Assembly: GCA_037389465.1 (NCBI GenBank)
Contig: JAZARR010000172.1
Span: 5,371,501-5,435,500, forward strand
Length of the DNA stretch: 64,000 nucleotides
Source of the DNA: Baylisascaris procyonis
Taxonomy: Eukaryota > Nematoda > Chromadorea > Rhabditida > Ascarididae
Direction of reading: 5' to 3'
Shown here: positions 46,256 through 57,844 of the stretch, piece by piece
Layout: every line of letters starts with the position of its first letter
How positions within the stretch are numbered: the stretch's first letter is position 1
Notes under the pieces: model-generated
What the model was told of the DNA's origin: nothing
Seen by the model: the letters and a program-made list of their open reading frames with translations, nothing else
Databases searched by the model: none
Translations under genes and position numbers: made by a program

Positions 46256-47107
46256 TCTAATTCATATTCATTAGATATGACGCAGTATTAATGAATTTTT
46301 AGCAACAAATTTGCAAAAGTCTGCAAAAAAAGAGAATCGGATGCGCAATTTGAAATGCATTTGTTGAGGTTTTATTATGTTTTAAAATATTAGAACTGCT
46401 TGCCTAAGTCTGCCTTCTATGCTTTGTATGAATTTTTTTATCAACTTTTCTCTATCATTTTATAATTTATGCGCAAACATTATATATTAAGCATAGAAAC
46501 CGCGCATATTGATTGAATGCTGAAAAAAAGCATCCAACAAAATCAAAGAAATTCAATGAAATTCACATATTGGTCGTTCTTGATGAAAGCAGTAATTCGG
46601 CGTTAGGATGCAGTATTTGCGCAGAGAAAAAAAAACCATTCGATGCCAATTTCACTAAACGGATTTCCGATCGAAATAGACTTCCACTTTTTCATGAAAC
46701 GAGCGACGCTTGCTTCCTATCGCATCATTTCGTAAATATAAGCACAACGCTGCGCTTTTGCTTATCTTCTTTCACATTTTACTCGATAGTTAATAGTAAA
46801 AGTAGTGTAAAAGAGTTGTAAGAAAAATACAGATAGAACTCATTTAGCCTCTCATTGGTAACGAGGAGCAAGGGAACGGAGGGGGTTCAGGATGTTCCTC
46901 ATTTTTTTCAAAGAGAAGGCGCATAATCTGAAATGCGAATATGACAAGTGGAATGACATGACTTTCATAGGCGATCAATCTACAAAAATACTTTGCAATA
47001 GGTGATACGTCGCAAAGTGCTTTTCTTTTAAGAATAAGTGATTAGTGAGCTTCAGAATACTTTCATTTGACGAGCGAAGGGGATGGGAAGAAATAGTGTA
47101 CTACTGA

Positions 47108-47154
47108 GGGGGGGGGGGGGTAGGAAGGAGGAGGGAGGGTAGGGAGGAGGAGAG
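47108..47154 (+). repeat. G-rich tract, copy 3
   Basis: Array copy of the tract at 3151, with a longer starting G-run. Confidence 0.65.
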
Positions 47155-49151
47155 TAGACTTTTTGGTTGCGAGGAAGAAAATTGACCCTTCCACCTATCG
47201 TATTGGAGAAAGTGGTACGATTGAGTAACAGGAGGGTGGTCTCATTCAAACAACTGAATGCGATGTGATTTCGTGCTGAACGAAATTTCCTTAATGTTTG
47301 TTTCTTCATCAAAACGGTATATCGTAGTATATCTCTTTTAGTTTATCTATTCAATCTCTTCCTGATGTTGATATCCTTTAATTCTTTAAAGTGTAGCAAA
47401 TTTTGATGATAAAGCGTCGAATAGAAATTCTCGGCAATTGACGTCATTCTTTGAATATTATTTGATAAATTTATGAAAACAAAAATTTAACACTCATTTA
47501 ATTATTTAGGATGATGAGAAAAGGACGATATTGATTTTGACTCAAAAGCGCGAAAGCAAAAAAGAAAAAGAAGAGATGAGTAGCCGTTGTTGGCATTTAG
47601 TGTGCCGACTCAGCTTTTTTCCCGATTGCAATAGCATAGACTTACAATATTAAGTTTTTCAAATTATAGATGCAATTGTTTATCATTATTTAATTCGAGA
47701 AAGTTTGTTCTTGCAAGATGCAATATTGCGACGCCATTTTTGTATGTATTGGAATGTCTATCCGTTTAATAGTTTCAAAGTGCTAATTGTTGGCGCTATT
47801 GCTAGGATGTTTTACCGATTTTTTATAAATCGTTTGATGATTTACTTTGATTCATCAGATCTAAATAAAAGCACAAATATTTAAAGCTGCCCAAGAGTTT
47901 GCATTTATTTTGCAACCGGTTAGACTTATGTTTTTTATATTTTACGAGATCACTATGCAAAAAAGATAGGTTGTTTTCTAGCCGATTCGCATGGGCGGTC
48001 GAATCTAAAAGAAAAGTAGGACTGAATAATTCAGCACTCTTGCTTAACGTTCCAATTCATCTGCGGCGCTCCGCCACTTTTTTTTTAAATGATATTTTTG
48101 TTTTTCAACGCAATCAAAGGTACTTCTCATAGTTTGTATCTCGAAATCGATGTCTAGAGCGTCGTAATAAGTCATAGCAGCTTCAATTCTTTAAATTTCT
48201 GATTTATGCTTTATAAGAATTGGCTGAATCCTTACATACTACATTACGACTTGCTTTAAATAGTATTTGTTTGTATATCACCTTATTTAGTAAATGTGAC
48301 AGTGATGGGGTATAATCGCTCAAAGTGATTTAGCTGCATTAGCTGTGATGCAGGAAATGCTGCGTTATTGTGGAAGTAATCTATTCGTCATAAAACTTCA
48401 GTTGCTTTGATTTCAGTTAAGCTAACAGCTTTATAACACTTCATTTTGGAGCTCTATATCTCACTTCATCGATGCAGTTTAAAATGTTAAATGTGAGCAT
48501 TTTGCACTTTAAAATGCTAAATGTCAAAAATTTTGCAAGCTGTTGAGTGGCATTAATATCCTTCAACAAGCTATAACGTTTTAAACATCAGAAATACTTC
48601 AAATATCTCTCAAACTGTAATGCTGTTTATCAGAGAGTGCTTTTGAACCTCGAAATCGCTAACCTTTTCCTCGTTAGTTATAACAGAATATGACCAGCCG
48701 ACCAGCTTCGTCTAGTGCATATCTCGTCCAGTGGTTGATTTAACTCTAAAAAAGTTAACGGTAGATGGTGAAGAATTTAGTCTTTCAATAGTGAAACCAT
48801 TAATCGGTCAGTGGCAAATATTTCACTACGGAAAATGTGACTGTCAGACCGGCTGAACCGGTTGAATGTTACAGGTTTGCAACAAATTTTGTGTAATAAT
48901 ACCGGTATATGTCCATCCATGCGTTCATACCTGTCGGATTGTCTACCGATTGCTTCTTAATTGCTTTGCCAACCGGATTCATATTTTTAATGAGCTTCAT
49001 CTAGCATCATATGTTACTTATAGACGTCATCATTTCTGTTGGAACCTTTAGATTGATATTCATTTCTCAAAAACTAGCAAAAAATAATAATAATAAATTT
49101 AAATATTTTATAGAACGTCAGCCTAGATGCGCCATATTCAGTTACTGCTTG

Positions 49152-49310
49152 TCATCTTTTGAGTTTGTCAATCAGTTTGTCTAAGGCCCGCACCATCCGT
49201 TGTTTGCCTCCCTTTGTGGCAGTTTGATGTAGCAAACGGTGTAAGTGAGTACCGGCCAAGAGTGCGACTGTGAAGTGTAGATGAGCTTCGATGACTAGTG
49301 GAAAAAACAT
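49152..49310 (-). CDS. Candidate 52 aa ORF, X copy 3
   Basis: Array copy of the minus-strand frame at 5192-5350, with the same protein and the same synonymous base as copy 2. Confidence 0.33.
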   Translation of the reverse strand: MFFPLVIEAHLHFTVALLAGTHLHRLLHQTATKGGKQRMVRALDKLIDKLKR

Positions 49311-49598
49311 GGGAGGCGGCTAGCTCGTATTTACGCTTACGCTTGAGGGCAATTGTCTAGCAAGAACGTTTCAAAAAAGCTCGCCTCTTCGCATAGATTC
49401 GTTCGCTTTGAGCTCGAGCCACGTTGCACAACCATCGCCTAGCATTTACTTGCACAGCTTATCGTCATTAACGTTTGCGCGTCTGATGCACCACGTGTGA
49501 GATGAAATGCATCGATATGCTACTTCCGTAACTGTTTTTTTCAAGCTTAATGTCAGCGAAAATTTCCATAGTAGCAAAAAAAAAAGAATTTATTAAGT

Positions 49599-49626
49599 GG
49601 AATCGAGTTATCGATGACTCGATTCC
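49599..49626. repeat. 28 bp palindrome, copy 3
   Basis: Array copy with both arms as in copy 1. Confidence 0.7.
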
Positions 49627-50092
49627 TTAATTGACTCATTGAATATTTTGCATTCTCACAAATTTGGGCGATTTTGGCGCATATTTTCACCATCTTTTTT
49701 CAGTTTTTTTTTTAAACTTCAAACGAACTATCCATTCAAAAAACTGTTGTTTTAATTTGAATCATTTATGTTCTTCATTTTTATTTATTACTAGTAATTT
49801 TAAATGTATATCGTTATCATCCCGTATGGCAGTAATTTAAGTAGATATTTGATATGCGAAACTTCTTCGTCTATTTCCAAGTCTTTATTTAATTGTTGTT
49901 TCAACAACGACCACAATAAGGAACGGATTTAGCGAATAGCTTATCTAGTTTTTGTTCCTAGGTTTAACACTAAATTTGTTTTTTTTTTCAAGTAAGATTT
50001 CAGGTTGAATTATACGGCAAATGTCAGCATTAAGAAAGAGTTTTTCGCTTGTGCAGCGTCTATATTACTCTTTTTTATCTCTGGTGTTTTTT

Positions 50093-51170
50093 TAGGAATT
50101 TTATCGGTGTATTTTTGCGAATAACTACTTCGCTTCACCCTTAGTTCCTAGTGGTATCCTTCAAGAAAGTATCCCGAATCCTGTTTTGCTCGTCGTATAA
50201 ATTGACAGTGTTTTTGCTAACATCCTGAGTTGTGTCAAGCTATTTGCTGACGATATTAAAGTTGTTCTGTTCAATACGATATGATCCTGTCTAGGACTTT
50301 GATACATCCGCTAATTCACCGAAACTGTGGCAGTTAAACGTTCTCCGACGAAAAATGTCATGTGTTGCATATCAACTTCCAATGTGAACGTTTTGTCAAG
50401 CTACTGAGTGATGTTCTTTCTAATACAGAGGATGTTTATGACCTTGGTGTCATAATTGCGCCTCAACTTTACCGGAAGTTGCAATGTTCCACTGTCAATG
50501 AAAAATTGTCGAAAACTGCCAATTATAGTATTCGCGCTTTGCATCATTTATTGAGCAGCATTATCGAAAGGTTTTCATCACCTATTGCCGAACCGTTTCA
50601 AAATACTGACTCCTGTATGGTATCCTAATTTATTTCTGATATCGAACTAGTAAATGCTATCCAGAAATACTTCACTCGTTTTGCTTTTCGCAAAGCTCAC
50701 CGTAGCTCATAGCAGTCAAATTAGATCAACTGATCAAAAATCTTCAACCTGGATTCATTCGAACAATTCGATCTCAAATAAGTCTCAATTCTTTGTCATG
50801 AAATTGTTCGTGGCTTTTCCGACGTTATGCTATAAAAAACGCATCAATATCCCCTCCTCTTAGTCAACGTGGGCATCATCTTCAGCTCGCCAAAACATTT
50901 ATGGTAAAATAATGTCTGGGATAATTTCCAATATTGCGTTGCTCGACTTCGATAGCTGTTTCCTGCCGATATCGTTAATGCGTCCATTCTTTCAGCTTTT
51001 AAACTGCATTTGAGACATTTCGATCTATACATAACTTCTTTTCTTACGTACTTAGTTTCTCACCCGCTCCGATTTACGGACGTTTTGCTCTTCTTTACTG
51101 TTAATGCTTATTAAATAGTTTTGTATCTTTTCCCACTTTGAAACGTTAAAATAAACCGCAATAAAATAGT
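50093..51170 (+). mobile_element. LINE remnant, reverse transcriptase palm to 3' end
   Basis: The left half equals the truncated copies at 6136 and 27685. After 50578 the element carries on with sequence absent from them: ISDIELVNAIQKYFTRF, matching the conserved step after the YVRP..EY..VWSP motif, and LPADIVNASILSAFK, matching the typical LINE C-terminal WNSLP..VV.A.SL..FK block. Two AATAAA signals follow at 51150-51155 and 51160-51165. Many stops and frameshifts; no intact ORF. Continuous homology across 50578 indicates this is the unbroken arrangement. Confidence 0.8.
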
Positions 51171-51244
51171 AAAATTGCTGCTTTAGAGGTTTCATTCGGA
51201 AATAGTGACGTCATCGGAACTAATTATCGCATAAGAATCAAGTT

Positions 51245-51349
51245 ATGTTGGAGTATTTCAGTGCAATCCACGTGGAAAGTTCATTTTCTGATGAAGATTG
51301 CGTAATTTTTGATGCGATCTTTAACTCGTTAAGTGTCGTCGACCGTTAA
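51245..51349 (+). CDS. Candidate short exon or ORF just past the LINE
   Basis: A plus frame open from 51224, with ATG at 51245, reading MLEYFSAIHVESSFSDEDCV, then IFDAIFNSLSVVDR and TAA. Acidic, protein-like and locally GC-richer, but only 34 codons. A GTTAAG could be a donor within the end. Not recognised. Confidence 0.28.
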   Translation: MLEYFSAIHVESSFSDEDCVIFDAIFNSLSVVDR

Positions 51350-52333
51350 TTGCCAAATTGTCTCTGAGCGAGAATAAGGACATTCCTAGTCCGCATCTAC
51401 CCCTCTTCAAGCATAGGTGAATGTCAGATTGAAAAATCCTGCTAACTTTCGATGAAAATAGGCTCATTCGATTCAGGTTTTCTTAAACTTTTTGTTTATA
51501 TCCTCACTTTTTATTAGTTATTTTTTTATTATTTGTGAGCAAAACAAATAAATTGGAAGATAGATTTCAAAATAAAATATTTGCCTTACTCTCATTATTA
51601 AGTAACACTGTTGAGTTAGGTAAATTTATTTAAGTAGTTGATATATAGAAATTTGCATTTTGCACTCGAAAATCGAATGCAGAATCGTGTTCATTATTGG
51701 TTAATATTCATTCAGTGTGATGTGTCATACAAATGTTTCGAGCGTTGCGTTGCTATGCACATTTTTTTTTCGATTGCATTATAAGCCATTTTGTTTGCTG
51801 CTGATTTGTTTTTCTCGATTCAATAATTGCCTCTTTTGGCCTCAAAAATTTTATTTTTTTCCTTTATTGATTATTTCATTAATAATATTTTCCCTTCTAG
51901 CTTTAGCAGACGTATAGAAGGCGACTGTTATTACAATATATTTTTACGGCTGATTTCAAAGAGTAGCGCTTTCCTTAATGAATTTAAAAGGACCTTTTTT
52001 TTAATTTGGAGCCAATTTTTCTTCCGTTCATAATTATAATTTATCGACTAATTGTGAAAATTTTGATTTATTTCTTGAAAAATTTTTGGAGAATATCATT
52101 TTCAGCTGAAATTCACTTGCTAAAATTTCTCTCTACTATGTTTGCTTGTTTTATAATCTTCGTTTCATAGACTAATTATCTCTGCTTTATGCCCTCTCAT
52201 AATTAGGGGAACGCAAAGCAGAGATAATCGTTCTTTTTTCTTGAGAATATCAACGATGCCTTTGACATGTCAATTTTCTTTCATAATGGCAGAATATTTG
52301 AGCAATGCGGTCATGTATATATTATTTTAGTAT
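51350..52333. other. AT-rich spacer with a hairpin
   Basis: Two overlapping hydrophobic Phe-rich frames (51717-52033) are typical of T-rich DNA and are not called. Confidence 0.5.
52175..52228. repeat. 54 bp hairpin with 14 bp perfect stem
   Basis: attatctctgcttt and aaagcagagataat are separated by 26 bases. It could be a structured RNA stem or a remnant of an inverted-repeat element; no flanking target duplication was seen. Confidence 0.65.
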
Positions 52334-52690
52334 CTATTTCAAACAAAAAAAAATGCATCGGTAATAAACTTTATAGGTTTTCCAACAAAAAATAAATAAA
52401 ATCTTTATATATTTTTTTTTGAAAATTATATAGTTTCGAAAAGAAAATCGAAATATTTGACATAGAAATACATAGGAATATTTCGATTTTGGCTGATTGA
52501 AAAATTCGCTTAATTTGTTTGTTTTTTTTTTTTTAAATTCGCTTAATTCGCCATGTGCCATTATCAAATGGACCGTTTGAATTCCACAAAAGTTGCAATT
52601 TTTTTTTGAATCTTGAGGAAAGTTAATGATTGAAGCCATACGTATGATGCTTTCTTCGACGTATCGAATGATTTTAGTGTTCCTATGCAT
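52334..52690 (-). CDS. Candidate minus-strand exon or ORF (first ~55 codons)
   Basis: From ATG at 52690 the frame reads MHRNTKIIRYVEESIIRMAS, then NFPQDSKKNCNFCGIQTVHL and MAHGELSEF, after which it enters an A-rich run and becomes low-complexity with Phe, Lys and Tyr. Only the first part (to about 52525) looks like protein; the CNFCG pair is notable. The rest is probably intron or non-coding. Confidence 0.28.
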   Translation of the reverse strand: MHRNTKIIRYVEESIIRMASIINFPQDSKKNCNFCGIQTVHLIMAHGELSEFKKKKTNKLSEFFNQPKSKYSYVFLCQIFRFSFRNYIIFKKKYIKILFIFCWKTYKVYYRCIFFCLK

Positions 52691-53892
52691 CGATCAATGT
52701 CTACCATTCACTGTTTTCGTTATAATTTGCAAACGCTTAGTAGTAAACAGCCATCGATCGTTTTCATAAGATAGAAGTGAAGTTTAACTGGCCATTGCTG
52801 TGGTCGATTTCATTTTCATGACTCACAAATGTTGAGCTGTGGTGATATGCTAATCAAACTGCAGTGAGCTGTGAAAATTTTGCGTTCTCTGGTGATTTTC
52901 CTACAGTCATTTTTTAATTATCAATATATTTCGACATTTCTTCGAGAAATTTTCATGTCTTCCTTATTTCTGAATGCGATTAACTGGATGTCTGCGAAAT
53001 TTGTGTCTATTCTCTTCCCTCTAGATTGAGAAGGGAATGGAAGAAAGGATTACGCATATATGGGCAGTATTATGATTGACTGACAATTGGCAATTGAAAA
53101 ATGAAATGATAGACTGACTGCCAGGTAGTCACTTGCATTTCACATTGGAAGGTTTCTATGGAAACCATCTCATAATTGGGGATTTCCTTTAAAATCCGTG
53201 AAAAGATAATCGAAAAGGTTTGCTGTATTCGAGAACATGGGATGGTAATTCAACATAAGATGGTAATCAATAACGGGTGTGAGTTGGAGCTACTGCAAGT
53301 GTAAGTATTCTTCGTAAGTAAAGCACAGTGGGTGATTACTGAACTATCGTAATTGAATACACTTGCAGATAGGTCCTCATTGTTGACTTTATAGTATTGG
53401 AAAAATCTATAGCTCATATGAAGCTGAAAACAAAAAGTTCACTAGGGTATTTATATTGAAAAAATCTTAACATCGTTTCGTATTTGAGAGGCAAACGTTA
53501 TCACATAGAGTGATTCGAAAGTGATATAGGCAAAAAATATGCACATTGTATGTGCACATATAAACTGTATGTTAATGATGCGGCCAATTGGCACCCAATT
53601 CGATGTTGATCGGTTCTCCTCGGCGCCCGAATTTCATTGAATGCTTCCGGTTACCGTCTTATGCGGCCTAAAGTGAAGTTAATTGACCCCTTCCTCACTC
53701 TTATTGCTGAATACTTTTCGCATATCTGACTTCCCGTCTATTTCAGCTAGGTGCTTTTTTAAATCGACATATTAAGGCTCGAGCTTCCACCTTAGTGACT
53801 CAGCTGAAAGATGTATACTTATATCACGAGCATAAATATATGTCATGCCAAAACGGCTTTTAGTCTTATTTTCCCTTCAAAATATATAAGGA

Positions 53893-54111
53893 TCACTTTT
53901 GCGCACTGCATGAATATTTTTCATTCACATTTTGAGATGCTTTCATCTCAGAAGCTATATTTTTGGCAGAGCGCTTCATCCTCGTCAACCATCTTTCACT
54001 TAATGACAGCTGGCCCCCTCGATAAAATTTTGAAAGCATCAATGTCACAAATTTATTGATGGTTTTAAGTGCCAGATACATGCTTGAAGTACCAATATTT
54101 CTGTGTGTCAT
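53893..54111 (-). CDS. Candidate minus-strand ORF, 72 aa
   Basis: ATG to TGA with balanced, charged composition: TINKFVTLMLSKFYRGGQLS, then ERWLTRMKRSAKNIASEMKA. More protein-like than the overlapping plus frame. Minus-strand frames with one internal stop follow at 53530-53730 and could be further exons. No homology recognised. Confidence 0.3.
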   Translation of the reverse strand: MTHRNIGTSSMYLALKTINKFVTLMLSKFYRGGQLSLSERWLTRMKRSAKNIASEMKASQNVNEKYSCSAQK

Positions 54112-54552
54112 AATACAGAGTGGAATATTTAGTCAGTAATCGATATATCGCACCGTGGACGTTTTTTCTCTATAATTGAAAGCTATGATAAGCAATACTT
54201 TGAAATGTGAATTAGGATAACTTGTCGTATTGCTTCGAATGAGGCTCCACAACTGTAGATTCCTTCTAATTAGGGAGAGAAGAGGGAGGGGAAGAAGAGA
54301 GGAGAACTTGATTGCGGTGGTGAGGTGTTTTCAAATATTAGCTATTTAGAACCTAAGAAAATAGTGTTTTAGGTTTGTGTGAACAAATTTCTTCGGATTG
54401 CAAATTTCGGATGAGAATAAAGGGCATTAAACAGCTGACTTCATTGAGGCGAAAATGATTTTCTTTAAAAAGTTCAGAGAGGTTTTTTTCGAGAGCGAAT
54501 GATTTGATAAGCGGTAATCAGTTTTCAGTTTGTGCTTATTTTATTCAACTAT

Positions 54553-54640
54553 CTGATATTGTTATTGATGTTGATTGATCATATTGATCAATATTGATTG
54601 ATATTGATGTTGATCAATACCGGATATTGAAGATATTTAT
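54553..54640. repeat. Imperfect TTGAT-rich repeat
   Basis: Repeated tattgat, ttgatca and gttgat blocks, partly palindromic (tgatca), over about 90 bp. Confidence 0.65.
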
Positions 54641-55766
54641 GCCTTTACTATATTCCTGAGAAATTTTTTATGCAAAAAATGACATCCTGAAAGCTCAGTA
54701 TTCATCTCTTCCATCTACCGTCTCATCTCATTCATTGATCGGTGATAGCGTAAGGCTACAATGTTTTTGTTCTTATAATCATTAGGTGATAAGGTTGCAC
54801 AAATACGACTATTTTCTAGTCTTGCAGTAAAGCTTATACTTGAATATATACTTTCCGCTAGTGAAACTAGGCATGCCATAATATACCCCAGGATGGGTAT
54901 ATCATGGCTGGGTATATAGGTTGATCTTTCATGAATATGGTATTTTGTTCCCGCATTGTTGCACTCATCGGAACAAAGAAAACAACTTGCAATTTTTTTA
55001 TCAGATATTTCGCATTTGATTGAAATTTTTAGACCGAGTAAAACTGCATATGTATTTTTTCTTCGAAACGGCCCTAAAATGCCATCACATAGGGAATTTT
55101 TATTGAATGATTAGTCGAACGTTTTCTCCTTCAGCGATGAAACAGCTTTTTTTCGAGTTTTCGCTTCAAAATATCTTTTTTTAAGCCGTCTTATTCAATG
55201 CGCCAAGTTGAGATGATAAGAAAGAATGATAAAAATTATAAAGTATTTAATGATAACTCTAATTAGATACATGACAGACTCACTTATAATCCTCGATTGC
55301 CTTATTTTCTTTTAGAATTCTGTATGAGAGAAATATTTAGAAAAATTTTTAAGAAATCTGTGAAAAATGCGCTTCTAGTAATAAATACTATCGTGAGTAT
55401 TCACTTTTAATGTACTTCTCAATTTCGTTCTTAAAAAAAATTTTTTTTCCAAATTACAGAATTTGAATTGCTTTATGTGTAATTGCCGAAAAATCTATTC
55501 AAAAAAATTCATGTCATTTGGTTAGAATTAACAAAATAATAAATGCCATTTCTTATTCGTAGTACAATAAATCTTTTAAGGGGAATTCTTTTTTTCCTCA
55601 AACATATTTGATTTGTTCTTTATTTGATCGTCTATCCAGAGTGTTTCGCCCTAACTTTCTAGTTTATTTTCCCATCTCTTCTCCTTTTACGTTTGTTGAT
55701 TTGATGATCGATTGAACGAAGTTTATTTCTTTCGAATTTTAATTACTCTTGTTTATTTCGCTGTAG
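54641..55766. other. AT-rich spacer, nothing identified
   Basis: Homopolymer-rich with no accepted frame or repeat. Confidence 0.5.
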
Positions 55767-55967
55767 ATTCGCTATTTGCATCTACGCAATTGTCATTTCC
55801 TCTGCAAGTGCTCATCGGTTTGGTTCCTTATTCACCAAAAGGATGCTCTCAGGTTGAATTACTCGGTAAAACTTGGCTACAGAATTTTTTTTGAGCATTT
55901 TATTCACACTCTTGTTGCATGTAGAGTTTTTTCTACGCCTTATTGCTGTATAATTATAGTTCTATGA
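55767..55967 (+). CDS. Possible exon after a good acceptor
   Basis: tttatttcgctgtag precedes two overlapping open frames. One reads IRYLHLRNCHFLCKCSSVWF and stays open for 66 codons. The other reads SLFASTQLSFPLQVLIGLVP and could end at a CAG|GTTGAA donor. The ambiguity keeps confidence low. Confidence 0.22.
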   Translation: MRYLHLRNCHFLCKCSSVWFLIHQKDALRLNYSVKLGYRIFFEHFIHTLVACRVFSTPYCCIIIVL

Positions 55968-56528
55968 ATTTGTTTACCACATTCCTTTCGTCACAGAAAT
56001 CTGGCAAATGCAACATGCATTGCAATAATAAGATAGTGATTACTTAATGCTACAATATTTTCTCGTACGTCGCTTTACACGCTTTGATTTCCCAAATTTC
56101 AATGCCTAGGAGATGAATTCCTCGCCCAGAAAGCTCGGCACAGTGTGTTTTTCTTTGCTTCTATTATATTTGCATATACGAGCCTATTCCTCAGTAGAAT
56201 TAGTACACTTCGAATGAGTAATGACTCTAATTTTTTTATCGTTATAATTTATAAAGAGATTCAAGCATTCACAATTTTCTTTTTTCATTTCATAATATAT
56301 CGTAATTTTTAGTAATGAGATGATTCACGTTTCGACTCAGAAAGTGAGCGGATAATTTTCACAATAATACTAATAATATCTTTTTACATACAGTCATTAT
56401 TTGAACTGATCATGCGAAAAATAGTATTTGAAAATTCGCTCTTACTTTTTTAAAGGTTTTTCAACGTGTTTTATAGCTTGTGAAAACCTTTTTTTTAGCA
56501 TTCAAGAATTAGGTAGATACTCAATTGT

Positions 56529-56660
56529 AGTCCTCGATAATGAATAGTAGTCCTTGACTACCAACAGGAGTTCTTGATTGCCAACAGTAGCCCTCGGCTG
56601 CCAACAGTACTCTTTGACTGCCAACAGTAATCCTCGACTGCTAACAGGAGTCGTTGACTT
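56529..56660. repeat. 20 bp minisatellite, about 6.5 units
   Basis: Units such as agttcttgattgccaacagt and aatcctcgactgctaacagg follow each other at exactly 20 bp, with a few substitutions each and no length variation. The repeat is not a multiple of three and no frame is proposed. Confidence 0.9.
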
Positions 56661-57613
56661 GAATTAAATTAGGATTGTGATTTAGCAGGTCACTCCTCTC
56701 CTCTCTATCGAAACGCCTTTCGTTGTTTCAAGTTTCTTGATTGTATTGCACCCTTTCAACATTTCACGAATTTTGATAGAAGGTTTGAGTGATTTTTTGC
56801 TTTGTTTACGATTGTTAAAAAATTCTATCATATGGATATTTTAGTTCAAAAATTTTAAAATTTGATAGCAATGTCGGATTTTTCAGTTCTTATAGCTGAT
56901 AAACTGATTACGTTTAAAAACGTTTTGAATTATATCGAAAACGTTTATCGAAAAATTTGAAATTTTCATAAATGTTATGCTTTTAAGTAATGAATATTTT
57001 TATTATCATTTACATAACAAATTCATTTGGTCGCATTCAAAATGCCTTTCGATATTGAACTCATTGACTTTATTACTGCTGAGCTTTCATAGTTTTGCCT
57101 TTTAACTTCTCATCATATAACACATAGGAATTCTCCATCCAACGTCAAGTATTGATAAGAATGGTTCATTTTATCGTTCTGTTTGGAAGCCTGGCTGGAC
57201 TAATGGGAAGTTTTAGTGAATGCTGGTGAGAAACTGCCGGAAATACGGGACAACTAAATGTGCGATAACTTGGCTGCTATCTGACGAAATATGCAAATTT
57301 GTTTGCTTGCGGGGCGATTAAGTCAACGATAGCTGGTTGGTCTTAATAAATATGTAAATGCGATTTGCAAGGTAATTATTGGACAGTTTGGCGGGTTGAA
57401 GGTTAGTTAGTTCACCTCGTGAGCACACAAACACGCAGATACACTTATGATTTTTTAATGCTTGTGTGTATGGGTGCATTACCATTAAGTAAGTGAGTAT
57501 AGGTGTTTATCCATCTTCGAGTTCGTCACAAGAAATTGCTAAATTTAGAGTTATTACATTTCACCAGAGTATTGTATACAGTGAGATAATATCCTTTTGT
57601 TATATACGATAGG

Positions 57614-57844
57614 ATGGACTCCAGAATTATATTCCACATTGATGGGTCAATTTTAAATCGATCTAGAGATATACGCACACTTGGAAAACTTCACTTGTAT
57701 TTTTACGGATTGGATTTTCGTTATTCGCCGTTATTTGCTGATATAAAGATGTATCTTTTTTTAGGAGATTTATGCGGATTGTTGAAACATTTAACAAATG
57801 AAGGCATCATTCTATGTGTTAAACTTTTTGTATATGGTTTGTGA
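57614..57844 (+). CDS. Candidate ORF, 76 aa
   Basis: ATG to TGA with mixed, protein-like composition: IIFHIDGSILNRSRDIRTLG, then LFADIKMYLFLGDLCGLLKH. No splice signals at the ends are compelling. Isolated among AT-rich DNA; chance is possible at this length. Confidence 0.27.
   Translation: MDSRIIFHIDGSILNRSRDIRTLGKLHLYFYGLDFRYSPLFADIKMYLFLGDLCGLLKHLTNEGIILCVKLFVYGL

Larger units (their letters stand above)
28171..50578. repeat. Complete last tandem unit (segment Y copy 2 + segment X copy 3), 22,408 bp
   Basis: Y copy 2 runs 28171-43969 and X copy 3 runs 43970-50578. This unit ends the array: at 50578 the match to the other X copies stops after the shared bases gttttcat, and the LINE continues to its 3' end in non-repeated DNA. 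Y copy 2 has 506 bp (39392-39897) that Y copy 1 lacks. X copy 3 has the long form of the 3.8-4.9 kb interval, like copy 1, but shares several single-base states with copy 2. Confidence 0.9.
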
